Shown here in pieces: positions 1 through 6,910 of a DNA stretch of 10,561 nucleotides. The notes beneath the pieces are model-generated. The model did not search any database and was not told the DNA's origin. It worked only from the letters and a program-made list of their open reading frames with translations. How positions within the stretch are numbered: position 1 is the stretch's first letter; the number at the start of each line of letters is the position of its first letter. This DNA is from Paracoccaceae bacterium (GTDB lineage Bacteria; Pseudomonadota; Alphaproteobacteria; Rhodobacterales; Rhodobacteraceae): the NCBI GenBank assembly GCA_030626365.1, contig DAOUPC010000074.1:1-10561 (forward strand). Reading direction: 5' to 3'. The position numbers and the translations under genes are program-made.

Positions 1-592
1 AGGTACCATAGTGATCGAGATGTTCCGGATCAATATTGGTGATGATCACCACATCGGCGGGCAGTTTGAGGAATGTGCCGTCGCTCTCGTCGGCCTCCAC
101 CACCATCCAGTCGCCCTTGCCCATGCGGGCATTGGTACCGTATTCGTTGATGATCCCGCCATTGATCACCGTTGGATCAAGCCCTGCTGCATCAAGCAGC
201 GTTCCAACCATTGAGGTCGTAGTCGTTTTGCCGTGGGTGCCGCCGACTGCAATCGCCTTGGAAAACCGCATCAGTTCGGCCAGCATTTCCGCCCGGCGCA
301 CCACCGGCAGGCCACGCTGGCGGGCCTCGTCCAGTTCGGGGTTACCGGGTTTGATGGCGGACGAGATCACCACAACCGCCGCATGGTCCAGGTTCTCGGC
401 CCGCTGGCCAACAAAAATGCTGGCCCCCAGGCTGGTCAGCCGTTCGGTTATCTTGGTCGCCTTCAGGTCGGACCCCTGCACCACATAGCCCTGATTAAGC
501 AGCACCTCGGCAATGCCGGACATGCCGATGCCGCCAATACCGACAAAGTGGATCGGGCCTATGTCACCGGGAAGCTTGGTGGCTGTGCTCAT
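1..592 (-). CDS. murC: UDP-N-acetylmuramate--L-alanine ligase MurC (5' part, cut by window edge)
   Basis: MurC is the cytoplasmic ATP-dependent ligase that adds L-alanine to UDP-MurNAc, the first stem-peptide step of peptidoglycan synthesis. About 197 N-terminal residues are visible; the gene continues past the left edge. Seen in the translation: the N-terminal UDP-binding glycine-rich motif GIGGIGMSG at residues 18-26, the Mur ligase ATP-binding loop GGTHGKTTTT from residue 117, a DESDGTF motif, and NIDPEHLDHYG just before the edge; these are diagnostic of MurC rather than MurD, MurE or MurF. The start ATG overlaps the murG stop by four bases (ATGA) and has AAGGAAG four bases upstream, inside the murG end, so the two genes are probably translationally coupled. 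The central and C-terminal domains lie outside the window, so intactness cannot be judged. Confidence 0.97.
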   Translation of the reverse strand, partial: MSTATKLPGDIGPIHFVGIGGIGMSGIAEVLLNQGYVVQGSDLKATKITERLTSLGASIFVGQRAENLDHAAVVVISSAIKPGNPELDEARQRGLPVVRRAEMLAELMRFSKAIAVGGTHGKTTTTSMVGTLLDAAGLDPTVINGGIINEYGTNARMGKGDWMVVEADESDGTFLKLPADVVIITNIDPEHLDHYGT

Positions 593-1686
593 GTGTCTTC
601 CTTTTTCGCCAAAGATTGTACCAGCGCCATCAGGCGGTCTGTTGCATCGGGAATGCCCTGGGCCGTCGCGGCCTGGCTCATGTGCAGGGCGGCGGGCGGA
701 TTACCCAGAACGGACGCGATTTGCGCCGACAGGCTGTCCACGCCCAGCGCGCTTTCGGGTATCAGGATGGCCGCGCCCGCCTCGACCAGCCCGCGCGCAT
801 TGGCGCTTTGGTGGTCACCGGCAGCGGCGGCGTAAGGGATCAGGATCGACGGGCGGCCAATGACCGTCAGGTCAGCAATCGACGAGGCCCCGGCGCGGCT
901 GATCACCAGCTGTGCCTCGGCCATGCGGCGCGCAACATCGTGAAAGAACGGGCTGACATCGGCGCTGATGCCTGCCTCGGCATAGCGCGCAATGACCCGG
1001 TCGCCATCCTCGGCGCGGGCCTGATGGCTGACCGACACATGCCGGCGGATGTTGTCCGGCAGGGCGGCAATGGCATCGGGCACCACATCCGACAGGATAC
1101 GCGCGCCCTGAGAGCCACCCATCACCAGCACCGACATCGGATAATCACCGGGGGCAATATAGGGTGATCCGACCCGTTCCAGCACCGTGCCACGCACCGG
1201 GTTGCCCACATGGATACCGGTCGCGCCCTGGGGCAATTCGGTTGGCCAGACGCCACAGGCCACCTGCGCCACACGGCGCGCAAACAGCCGGTTGACCCGG
1301 CCAAGAATACCGTTCTGTTCGTGGATCATGCGCGGCAGGCCCAGCAAAACCGCCGCCCCCAGCGCAGGAATGGACGGATAGCCGCCGAACCCCACCACCA
1401 CGTCGGGGCGGTCACGGCGCATCTGGCGCACCGCACTTGCCACCCCGGCGCCAATACGCGGGACCACCAGCGCCTTGGCCATCAGCCCGCCACGGGCAAA
1501 GGTCGCGCTTGAGACCTGCGATATCTCGGTTGAATGCGGAAAGCCGCCAATATAGCGCGCACCACGTGCATCCGTTGACAGGCGCACCCGCCATCCGGCA
1601 TGCAACATCGCCTCGGCCAGCGCCTGGGCCGGAAACATGTGCCCGCCGGTGCCCCCTGCGGCGATCATCAGCAAAGGCTGGGTCAT
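589..1686 (-). CDS. murG: MurG, lipid II-forming N-acetylglucosaminyltransferase
   Basis: MurG transfers GlcNAc from UDP-GlcNAc to lipid I on the inner face of the membrane, giving lipid II. The 365-residue product has the normal family length and is a two-domain GT-B glycosyltransferase of family GT28. Visible motifs: GGTGGH at 11-16, GFGGYPSIPA at 99-108, HEQNGILGRVNR at 122-133, GGSQGAR at 190-196, SRAGASSIADL at 263-273 and GDHQSANA at 290-297. In the third-from-last block Asp272 stands where E. coli MurG has the UDP-ribose-binding Glu269; I believe this occurs in related Rhodobacteraceae and infer a conservative exchange. A GTG nine bases further upstream could add three residues, but AGGTG lies six bases before the ATG chosen here. 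The gene is 55 bases downstream of ftsW and overlaps murC by four bases, so it is likely cotranscribed with both. Confidence 0.97.
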   Translation of the reverse strand: MTQPLLMIAAGGTGGHMFPAQALAEAMLHAGWRVRLSTDARGARYIGGFPHSTEISQVSSATFARGGLMAKALVVPRIGAGVASAVRQMRRDRPDVVVGFGGYPSIPALGAAVLLGLPRMIHEQNGILGRVNRLFARRVAQVACGVWPTELPQGATGIHVGNPVRGTVLERVGSPYIAPGDYPMSVLVMGGSQGARILSDVVPDAIAALPDNIRRHVSVSHQARAEDGDRVIARYAEAGISADVSPFFHDVARRMAEAQLVISRAGASSIADLTVIGRPSILIPYAAAAGDHQSANARGLVEAGAAILIPESALGVDSLSAQIASVLGNPPAALHMSQAATAQGIPDATDRLMALVQSLAKKEDT

Positions 1687-1692
1687 GGTGAA

Positions 1693-1697
1693 CACCT
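1693..1697 (-). promoter_or_regulatory. Ribosome binding site deciding the murG start
   Basis: AGGTG on the minus strand ends six bases before the ATG at 1686. The alternative in-frame GTG at 1695 lies inside this site and has no comparable site of its own, so the ATG is preferred. Confidence 0.6.
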
Positions 1698-1741
1698 GTC
1701 ACAGCTGGAACGGTCGCGCATTCGGTTGACCGCCCCCGCCA

Positions 1742-2905
1742 TCAGCCGCGCCCCCGCAGCAAATCACCAATCTCGCCCTGCGCCCTTGTGCGGGTAAAGG
1801 CCAGCAACATGCCAATCGCAATCCCCCCCGCAATCAGGGACGACCCGCCATAGGAAACGAACGGCAACGTCATGCCCTTGGCCGGCAACAGGCGCACGGC
1901 CACGCCCATGTTGATCATCGCCTGCACGCCGAATATCGCCACCAGCCCGGTTCCGGCCAGCCGGATGAACGGGTCGCGTTCGCGCATCAGGCGTGACAGT
2001 GATCGCACCACCACCCCGACATAAAGCGCGATGATGACCAGCACCAGAACCAGCCCGTATTCCTCGGCTGCGACGGCAACGATAAAATCCGTATGCGCAT
2101 CCGGCAGGGACCATTTCACCTGCCCCTCGCCCACGCCCACACCAAACAACCCACCCTCGCGGATTGCATTGGTGGCATAGCCCATCTGGGTGGTCGGATC
2201 GACCTCGGCACTTAGAAACCCATCAATGCGGCGGGCAAAATGTTCAGAGTTGGAATAGGCCAGCGTGCCGCCCAGCACCACCATCCCCGCCATGACAACC
2301 AGCAACAATATCGGGGCCCCGGCCACGAAATACATCACCCCCCAGGAAAACATTACCAGGCTGGCCTGACCAAAATCGGGCTGTAGCACCAGCATCGCCA
2401 CAATCACCGTACACAGGACAAACGACCACAACGTCCCCGGCGGCCCGTTGATCTGCTGGCTGGCCGCCAGCATCCATGCCGCCACCACGATGAACCCAGG
2501 CTTTAGAAACTCAGATGGTTGCACACTGGCAAACCCAAGACTGTACCAGCGCATCGCCCCCTTACCGAAATCGGTACCAAAGAACGGCAGCAGGGCCAGC
2601 GCCACAAAAGCCCCCAGAAACCCCAGCACCGCAAGCCGGCGCACCAGCGTTGGCGACATCATCGAGGTCAGCAGCATCGCCACCAGCGCCGTACCACCAA
2701 AAATTGCCTGCTTTTCAACGTAATAAAACTGGTCAAACCCGTTACGTGCCGCCAGCGGTGGCGACGCCGCCAGCCCCAGCAGCAATCCGACCGCAAACAA
2801 TCCCAGCACAAAGGCCACCGACCATTTGTCCAGTGTCCGCCACCATTTTGGTAATATTGCTTCGCCACCCAAGCCTGGGTTCGTGACATGCATCATCGCT
2901 GTCAT
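1742..2905 (-). CDS. ftsW: FtsW, septal SEDS peptidoglycan glycosyltransferase
   Basis: FtsW is the SEDS-family membrane polymerase that links lipid II into glycan strands at the division septum, working with the transpeptidase FtsI. The 387-residue protein begins with a short charged cytoplasmic tail (LPKWWRTLDKW at about 18-28) followed by many hydrophobic segments, consistent with the usual ten helices. SEDS signatures seen: SVQPSEFLKP at 128-136, QPDFGQAS at 175-182, PDAHTDFIVAV at 268-278 and LPAKGMTLPFVSYGGSS at 340-356. Asp273 in the AHTDF block matches the Asp considered catalytic in SEDS polymerases. The block order and dcw context favour FtsW over its paralogue RodA. The start is the first of three nearby ATGs (codons 1, 4 and 5); none has a strong Shine-Dalgarno, so the exact start is uncertain by a few residues. 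In this genome it is cut off from murD by two genes on the other strand and so needs its own promoter. Confidence 0.96.
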   Translation of the reverse strand: MTAMMHVTNPGLGGEAILPKWWRTLDKWSVAFVLGLFAVGLLLGLAASPPLAARNGFDQFYYVEKQAIFGGTALVAMLLTSMMSPTLVRRLAVLGFLGAFVALALLPFFGTDFGKGAMRWYSLGFASVQPSEFLKPGFIVVAAWMLAASQQINGPPGTLWSFVLCTVIVAMLVLQPDFGQASLVMFSWGVMYFVAGAPILLLVVMAGMVVLGGTLAYSNSEHFARRIDGFLSAEVDPTTQMGYATNAIREGGLFGVGVGEGQVKWSLPDAHTDFIVAVAAEEYGLVLVLVIIALYVGVVVRSLSRLMRERDPFIRLAGTGLVAIFGVQAMINMGVAVRLLPAKGMTLPFVSYGGSSLIAGGIAIGMLLAFTRTRAQGEIGDLLRGRG

Positions 2906-3037
2906 GGGTCTACCGCCGTTTTCTGCCTCGTGTGCGCCCCTTTTCGGGGTCTGCTGGCATGACTCTACCGTGAAAAGATGGCTCAGGCCAGCCTCTTCCT
3001 CTTGCCTTTGGCGTCAATCCGCGCCAACCGACAGGGC
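2906..3037. other. Divergent intergenic region between ftsW and the flavoprotein gene
   Basis: This 132-base spacer must hold the promoters for ftsW-murG-murC (leftward) and for the flavoprotein (rightward). I see no convincing paired -35/-10 in either direction. A leftward TTGACG lies at 3012-3017 but has no matching -10, and a leftward TAGAGT lies near 2965. There is a small CCCC-TTTTC-GGGG hairpin at about 2937-2949. The right part is open in the flavoprotein frame up to an ATG at 2978, which could be an upstream start, but the family's N-terminus argues against it. Confidence 0.4.
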
Positions 3038-4237
3038 ATGAGGTTTGATACGATCATCATAGGGGCCGGAGCCGCCGGCATGATGTGCGCCGCGCATACC
3101 GGCGGGCGCACTCTGGTGATTGACCATGCGCGCGCACCGGGCGAAAAAATACGCATTTCGGGCGGCGGGCGCTGCAATTTCACCAACCTGCACACCGGAC
3201 CCGAAAATTTCCTGTCGCAAAATCCGCATTTCGTCAAATCGGCGCTGGCGCGCTATACACCCTGGGACTTTCTGGACCTGATCGGGCGGCACGGCATTGC
3301 CTGGCACGAAAAAACCCTGGGTCAACTGTTCTGCGATGGCAAGGCCAGCCAGATCGTGACCATGCTGCACACCGAAATGACCGATGCAGGGGGCGCGTTG
3401 TGGCTGCAAAGCGTGGCCTCGGATTTGCGTGCGACACCCGATGGTTTTGCCCTGAACGTGACCCGCGAGGGCAAAGACCACCCCCTTACCTGCCGCAATC
3501 TGGTGCTGGCCACGGGCGGCAAATCGATCCCCAAGATGGGCGCGACCGGCTTTGCCCATGACGTGGCCCGCCAGTTTGGCATCCCCGTCACCGAAATCCG
3601 CGCCGGGCTGGTGCCGTTCACCTTTTCCGACCAGCGGTTCCAACCCCTGGCCGGCGTTTCCCTGCCGGTCCGGTTGAGCAACGCGCGCACCAGCTTTGAC
3701 GAGGCGCTGTTGTTCACCCATCGCGGCCTGTCCGGCCCGGCGGTCCTGCAACTGTCGTCCTACTGGCGCGATGGCCAAGCGATCAGCGTCAACCTGATCC
3801 CCGAACTGGCGCTTTACGATGCCCTGCGCACCCAGCGCCAGACCCAGGGGCGTCGCCAGCTTTCAACCGAACTGGCCCGCCACCTGCCCACCCGACTGGT
3901 CGAACACCTAAGCGACGAATTACACCTGACCCGCCGCCTTGCCGATCAATCCGACACGGCCCTGCAGAACCTGATCGATCGCCTTGCCAACTGGCAACTG
4001 ACCCCATCGGGCACCGAAGGCTATCGCACCGCCGAGGTCACGCTGGGGGGGGTGGACACCGATGCGCTGAACTCGGCCACGATGGCGGTGAAATCCATGC
4101 CAGGGCTGTATTTCATCGGTGAATCGGTTGATGTCACGGGGTGGCTGGGCGGATATAATTTTCAATGGGCCTGGGCGTCAGGTGTCGCGGCGGGGGCTGC
4201 CATTTCGGCACGTAAACAGATTGTTTCCACAACATAA
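3038..4237 (+). CDS. HI0933-family (TIGR00275-like) FAD-dependent flavoprotein
   Basis: Predicted cytoplasmic FAD/NAD(P)-binding oxidoreductase of the HI0933-like family (Pfam PF03486), often annotated 'aminoacetone oxidase family FAD-binding enzyme'; the true substrate is not established and I do not assign one. Seen in the 399-residue product: an N-terminal dinucleotide fold IIIGAGAAG at 6-14, the family block KIRISGGGRCNFTN at 37-50, ATGG at 158-161, FTHRGLSGPAVLQLS at 226-240, EVTLGGV at 333-339, and the C-terminal FAD-contacting block YFIGESVDVTGWLGGYN at 358-374. The start was placed at 3038 because family members begin directly with the FAD-binding strand; an in-frame ATG at 2978 would add 20 atypical residues. 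There is only a weak AGGG close to the chosen ATG. The gene runs against the dcw genes, divergent from ftsW. No catalytic block is missing. A run of eight G at 4045-4052 lies inside the EVTLGGV region. Confidence 0.92.
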   Translation: MRFDTIIIGAGAAGMMCAAHTGGRTLVIDHARAPGEKIRISGGGRCNFTNLHTGPENFLSQNPHFVKSALARYTPWDFLDLIGRHGIAWHEKTLGQLFCDGKASQIVTMLHTEMTDAGGALWLQSVASDLRATPDGFALNVTREGKDHPLTCRNLVLATGGKSIPKMGATGFAHDVARQFGIPVTEIRAGLVPFTFSDQRFQPLAGVSLPVRLSNARTSFDEALLFTHRGLSGPAVLQLSSYWRDGQAISVNLIPELALYDALRTQRQTQGRRQLSTELARHLPTRLVEHLSDELHLTRRLADQSDTALQNLIDRLANWQLTPSGTEGYRTAEVTLGGVDTDALNSATMAVKSMPGLYFIGESVDVTGWLGGYNFQWAWASGVAAGAAISARKQIVSTT

Positions 4238-4280
4238 GGCTGCCAATATTTATATCAGCTTTCAAAAATCATGTTCTATA

Positions 4281-4293
4281 TAACAATATGTTA
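4281..4293. repeat. Short perfect palindrome, possible operator
   Basis: TAACA-ATA-TGTTA is a perfect 5-base inverted repeat with a 3-base centre, about 140 bases upstream of the VPLPA-CTERM start and just before a TTGAAA. The size and symmetry fit a dimeric regulator site, but in AT-rich DNA such a palindrome can occur by chance. Confidence 0.3.
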
Positions 4294-4406
4294 CGTTGAA
4301 AAATATAAAGTAAGAATTAATTATTGTAAGTACACATCACCTAAAATCCCCTCTGGTTTTATTGATTTTTCAGCGTTCAACGGGTATTGGAATTGTATGA
4401 AAAAAA

Positions 4407-4412
4407 TATAAT
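4407..4412 (+). promoter_or_regulatory. Possible -10 box of the VPLPA-CTERM gene
   Basis: A perfect TATAAT lies 18 bases before the ATG at 4431. Transcription from it would start at about 4419, leaving a leader of roughly 12 bases that still includes the GGGGG ribosome site at 4421-4425. No -35 hexamer sits at the usual spacing: TTGGAA at 4387-4392 is 14 bases away, which is too close. Activator dependence or a chance match are both possible. Confidence 0.3.
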
Positions 4413-4430
4413 TTAATCGTGGGGGTTAAA

Positions 4431-5195
4431 ATGAAATACCTAATTGGAACGATAGCCGGGCTTTGCCTGATGGGGTCTGCCGCCATGGCAACGCCCGTGA
4501 ATGGCACCGGGTATGTGACGCCGGATGTGATTTTTGGAAGCGGCAATACCAATGGCAGCTTTACCGGTGTTACAACAAACAACGTGGAATTGGGTCTGCG
4601 GGGCAAACTGCGCTACAATGCCAGCGGCGCGCCGGAGACCACATTCAATTACGACGGGGACAAAACCTATACGTTCCAACCTTCTGACGGCACTGCGCCT
4701 GGCAACCGGTCACTTTTCAATTTTGAATGGACGATCAACACGGACTTTTCCGGCCAAGGCGGTCTTAACCTCAACGATCTGACCTATCTGTTTGAAATTG
4801 ACTATGATCCGACAATCGGCACCGATTTTGTCTGGGCGTTTGATCCGGTTAACGTGCCGAATGCCGATCACGCCATCGGAACAAATTCGACAGGCAATGG
4901 CGGCGGGGTGAATGCCACAGACTCGGCGGATTACCAAGAGTTGATTGCCAACAACAACGTCGCCCAGAACTCTTGGAACCTGGGTTTCTTCCCGGTTTTC
5001 GATTTTGATCCTCAGACCGAAGGCATGTTCACCATCAATCTGAGCGCGTTCAGTTCAAACGGACAGGTTGCATCAACAAGCATCGACATCATCTATGGCG
5101 ATGTTCCGGCGGCGGTGCCTTTGCCGGCCACACTGCCTTTGTTGTTCATTGCGCTTGGTGGTATGGGTGTGATGACACGGCGGCGGCGCAGCTGA
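4431..5195 (+). CDS. Secreted VPLPA-CTERM sorting domain protein, function unknown
   Basis: A 254-residue exported protein. Residues 1-20 form a signal peptide with a likely cleavage after AMA. The C-terminus has the three-part exosortase signal: VPLPA at 229-233, a hydrophobic helix at about 234-248, and a final RRRRS. This is the VPLPA-CTERM type (TIGR03370), expected to be processed by a dedicated exosortase (XrtD type) that must be encoded elsewhere, then displayed or released at the surface. The 200-residue body is rich in Asn, Gly, Thr and Asp, is acidic with many beta-strand-like stretches, and has no cysteine outside the signal peptide; I recognise no enzymatic domain. ATG 4431 is chosen because it starts the signal peptide and follows GGGGG by five bases; a GTG at 4419 would add four residues. 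Base composition looks lower in GC than the neighbours. A terminator follows at 5252-5286. A matrix, biofilm or adhesion role is possible but unproven. Confidence 0.9.
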   Translation: MKYLIGTIAGLCLMGSAAMATPVNGTGYVTPDVIFGSGNTNGSFTGVTTNNVELGLRGKLRYNASGAPETTFNYDGDKTYTFQPSDGTAPGNRSLFNFEWTINTDFSGQGGLNLNDLTYLFEIDYDPTIGTDFVWAFDPVNVPNADHAIGTNSTGNGGGVNATDSADYQELIANNNVAQNSWNLGFFPVFDFDPQTEGMFTINLSAFSSNGQVASTSIDIIYGDVPAAVPLPATLPLLFIALGGMGVMTRRRRS

Positions 5196-5251
5196 CGCAG
5201 GTCTGACCGGCGTTACAGCCGCTCACCCGATCATTTGACTGAAAACAACGG

Positions 5252-5286
5252 AAAAGCCAGGGCGCATTGCGGTCTGGTTTTTCTTT
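5252..5286 (+). terminator. Intrinsic terminator, probably bidirectional, between convergent genes
   Basis: CCAG at 5257-5260 pairs with CTGG at 5274-5277, with an inner CGC-ATT-GCG stem. TTTTTCTTT follows on the + strand and an A-rich stretch precedes the stem, which could extend it through A-T pairs. Read on the minus strand the same stem is followed by CTTTT, so it can also serve murD. It sits between the stop codons of the VPLPA-CTERM gene and murD, as expected. The rest of the 158-base interval (5196-5353) shows only a 4-base GC hairpin near 5209-5222. Confidence 0.6.
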
Positions 5287-5353
5287 ACCGCAGGCCCAGG
5301 GGTGATCGCCCACGCAGGAATGGCGGTGCCCTTTGCAGATGCGCGCAACAACT

Positions 5354-6751
5354 TTACCCCAACCGCGTTTTTACCTGCGCCGCGAAATCTTCGCCGCGCC
5401 GTTCAAAATTGTCGTACTGATCGAAACTTGCCGCCGCCGGGGCCAGCAGGACGGTATCGCCCGGTTCGGCGTCGGCCATGGCACGTTCCACCGCCACGGC
5501 CATTGTTGTGCACACGTCCGCCCCGACATTCAGTTGCATGGCAAAGCTGGCGGCCTCGCGCCCGATCACATAGGCCTTGGCCACATTGCCCGTGGCACCT
5601 TGTAATCCGTCCAGCCCACCCGCCTTTTCAAGCCCGCCACAGATCCAGCGGATACGCCCGAACGCGCTTAGCGCCTTGGCGGCACTGTCCACGTTGGTTG
5701 CCTTGGAATCGTTGACATAGGTGACCCCGCCCGCCTCGGCGATAATCTGGCTGCGATGCGGCAGACCGGGATAGCTGTGCAAGCCCGCCTCGATCACCCT
5801 GGGGGCCAGCCCCAAGGTGCGCGCCACCGCATAGGCGGCACAGGCGTTCTGATGGTTGTGCGCCCCCGGCAACCCCTTGATGGCCCGCAAATCAATCGAG
5901 GCCACCTGACGCCCCTTGCGATATTCCGACAGGAACCCCTTGCGGGCAAACACCTGCCACCCCGGCCCGGTCAGCTTTTGCGCCACCGACACCCGGATCA
6001 CCCGGTCATCGGTCGCCCCTTCGGCCAGTTGCCCGGCCAGATAGGCCCCTTCCACCTCGTCCACACCGATGATTGCGCGATCCGGCCCACCTTCGGCAAA
6101 CAGGCGGCGCTTGGCCGCGAAATAGCCGCCCATCCCGCCATGCCGGTCCAGATGGTCCGGCGAAAGGTTGGTGAACACGGCCACATCCGGGGTCAGCGCG
6201 CGGGCCAGTTCGGTCTGATAGCTGCTAAGTTCCAGCACCACCACGCCGCCATCCGGGGCCGGGTCGATATCAAGCACCCCGCGCCCGATATTTCCGGCCA
6301 GTTGCACGGGCCTGCCCACCTGTTCAAGGATATGGTGGATCAGCGCCGAGGTGGTGGATTTGCCGTTCGATCCGGTCACCGCCACCACCCGTGGCATCAC
6401 CGCGTGGTTGTCCCATTCAGACGTGGCGAAAGAGCGAAAGAACAGGCTGATGTCATTGTCCACCGGCACGCCAGCGGCCAGTGCCGCAACTACAACCGGG
6501 TTCGGCGCGGGGTAAAGATGCGGGATGCCGGGCGACACGATAAGGGCAGAAACCCCGTCAAACGCGCCGTGTTTCGCCAGATCGGTGCATGTGAAACCCT
6601 CGGCCACGGCCACATCGCGGGCGGTTTGGTTATCGTCCCAGCACAGCGGCTCTGCGCCGCCGGCCTGCAACGCGCGCGCACTGGCCAGACCGGACAGGCC
6701 AAGCCCCAGAACGGCGATACGGGCACCGGTTACACCCTGAACAACAATCAT
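5354..6751 (-). CDS. murD: UDP-N-acetylmuramoyl-L-alanine--D-glutamate ligase MurD
   Basis: MurD adds D-glutamate to UDP-MurNAc-L-alanine in the cytoplasm using ATP. The 465-residue product shows the three Mur-ligase domains: an N-terminal UDP-binding GLGLSG at 16-21; an ATP-binding loop TGSNGKST at 126-133, NLSPDHLDRHG at 195-205 and Lys214 in YFAAK, the position of the carbamylated lysine; then HNHQN at 298-302; and a C-terminal domain with NDSKATN at 347-353 and SFDQYDNF at 442-449. Ser442 and Phe449 match the E. coli residues that hold D-Glu (Ser415, Phe422). The start has a purine-rich AGGGTGAG just upstream (6755-6762). It is separated from mraY by an unusual 214-base spacer and converges with the VPLPA-CTERM gene, so in this genome it is the last gene of the murE-murF-mraY-murD block. 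Confidence 0.97.
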   Translation of the reverse strand: MIVVQGVTGARIAVLGLGLSGLASARALQAGGAEPLCWDDNQTARDVAVAEGFTCTDLAKHGAFDGVSALIVSPGIPHLYPAPNPVVVAALAAGVPVDNDISLFFRSFATSEWDNHAVMPRVVAVTGSNGKSTTSALIHHILEQVGRPVQLAGNIGRGVLDIDPAPDGGVVVLELSSYQTELARALTPDVAVFTNLSPDHLDRHGGMGGYFAAKRRLFAEGGPDRAIIGVDEVEGAYLAGQLAEGATDDRVIRVSVAQKLTGPGWQVFARKGFLSEYRKGRQVASIDLRAIKGLPGAHNHQNACAAYAVARTLGLAPRVIEAGLHSYPGLPHRSQIIAEAGGVTYVNDSKATNVDSAAKALSAFGRIRWICGGLEKAGGLDGLQGATGNVAKAYVIGREAASFAMQLNVGADVCTTMAVAVERAMADAEPGDTVLLAPAAASFDQYDNFERRGEDFAAQVKTRLG

Positions 6752-6820
6752 CGTCTCACCCTGCCTTTAGTTTCTGTCGTTTACCACGCCGGTTCGCACC
6801 AGCTGTGATTTCTCACGAGG

Positions 6821-6852
6821 CTAGGGTCAGGACCCATTAATCCTGCACCTAG
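6821..6852. repeat. 12+12 base imperfect inverted repeat
   Basis: CTAGGGTCAGGA (6821-6832) and TCCTGCACCTAG (6841-6852) pair at 10 of 12 positions around an 8-base loop; the two mismatches are adjacent (6826-6827 against 6846-6847). Within the left part GGGTC-AG-GACCC (6824-6835) is a second, competing perfect 5-base palindrome. In the operon transcript this would form a stable stem-loop about 70 bases upstream of the murD start. Without a following T run it is not an intrinsic terminator. Confidence 0.6.
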
Positions 6853-6874
6853 TTGAATGAGTTTACTATAGGAA

Positions 6875-6910
6875 GTTCTGAAAACCCATGTGGTTTGAAA
6901 ATACCAGAAC
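6875..6910. repeat. Nested inverted repeats
   Basis: GTTCTG at 6875-6880 is the exact reverse complement of CAGAAC at 6905-6910, and between them AAACC (6882-6886) pairs with GGTTT (6892-6896) across CATGT. Nesting of two perfect arms suggests a single folded structure with a bulge on one side. Confidence 0.45.

Larger units (their letters stand above)
4238..4430 (+). promoter_or_regulatory. AT-rich upstream region of the VPLPA-CTERM gene
   Basis: This 193-base stretch is strikingly AT-rich against its GC-rich surroundings, with many runs of A and T. Directly after the flavoprotein stop is a weak hairpin (GCTG at 4239-4242 with CAGC at 4256-4259, and ATAT-TT-ATAT inside) followed by only three T, at best a poor terminator. 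Further in are the palindrome at 4281-4293, a TTGAAA at 4296-4301 with only a poor -10 (around 4317-4323), and a perfect TATAAT at 4407-4412. The composition suggests a regulated promoter, possibly bound by an AT-preferring nucleoid protein, or recently acquired DNA. Both are inference. Confidence 0.5.

Noticed and set aside
1687..1741. Possible promoter for murG in the 55-base gap after ftsW
   Set aside because: No -35/-10 pair is visible and the gap is short; cotranscription with ftsW explains the layout.
2978..3037. Upstream ATG extending the flavoprotein by 20 residues
   Set aside because: The family begins directly at the FAD-binding strand, and the extra residues do not resemble a signal peptide with a cleavage site.
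5209..5222. CGGC-GTTACA-GCCG hairpin after the VPLPA-CTERM gene
   Set aside because: The stem is only four pairs and no T run follows; the hairpin at 5252-5286 is the better terminator.
5756..6808. 350-codon open frame on the + strand
   Set aside because: It is antisense to murD, with low-complexity Arg/Gly/His composition and no ribosome site of note.
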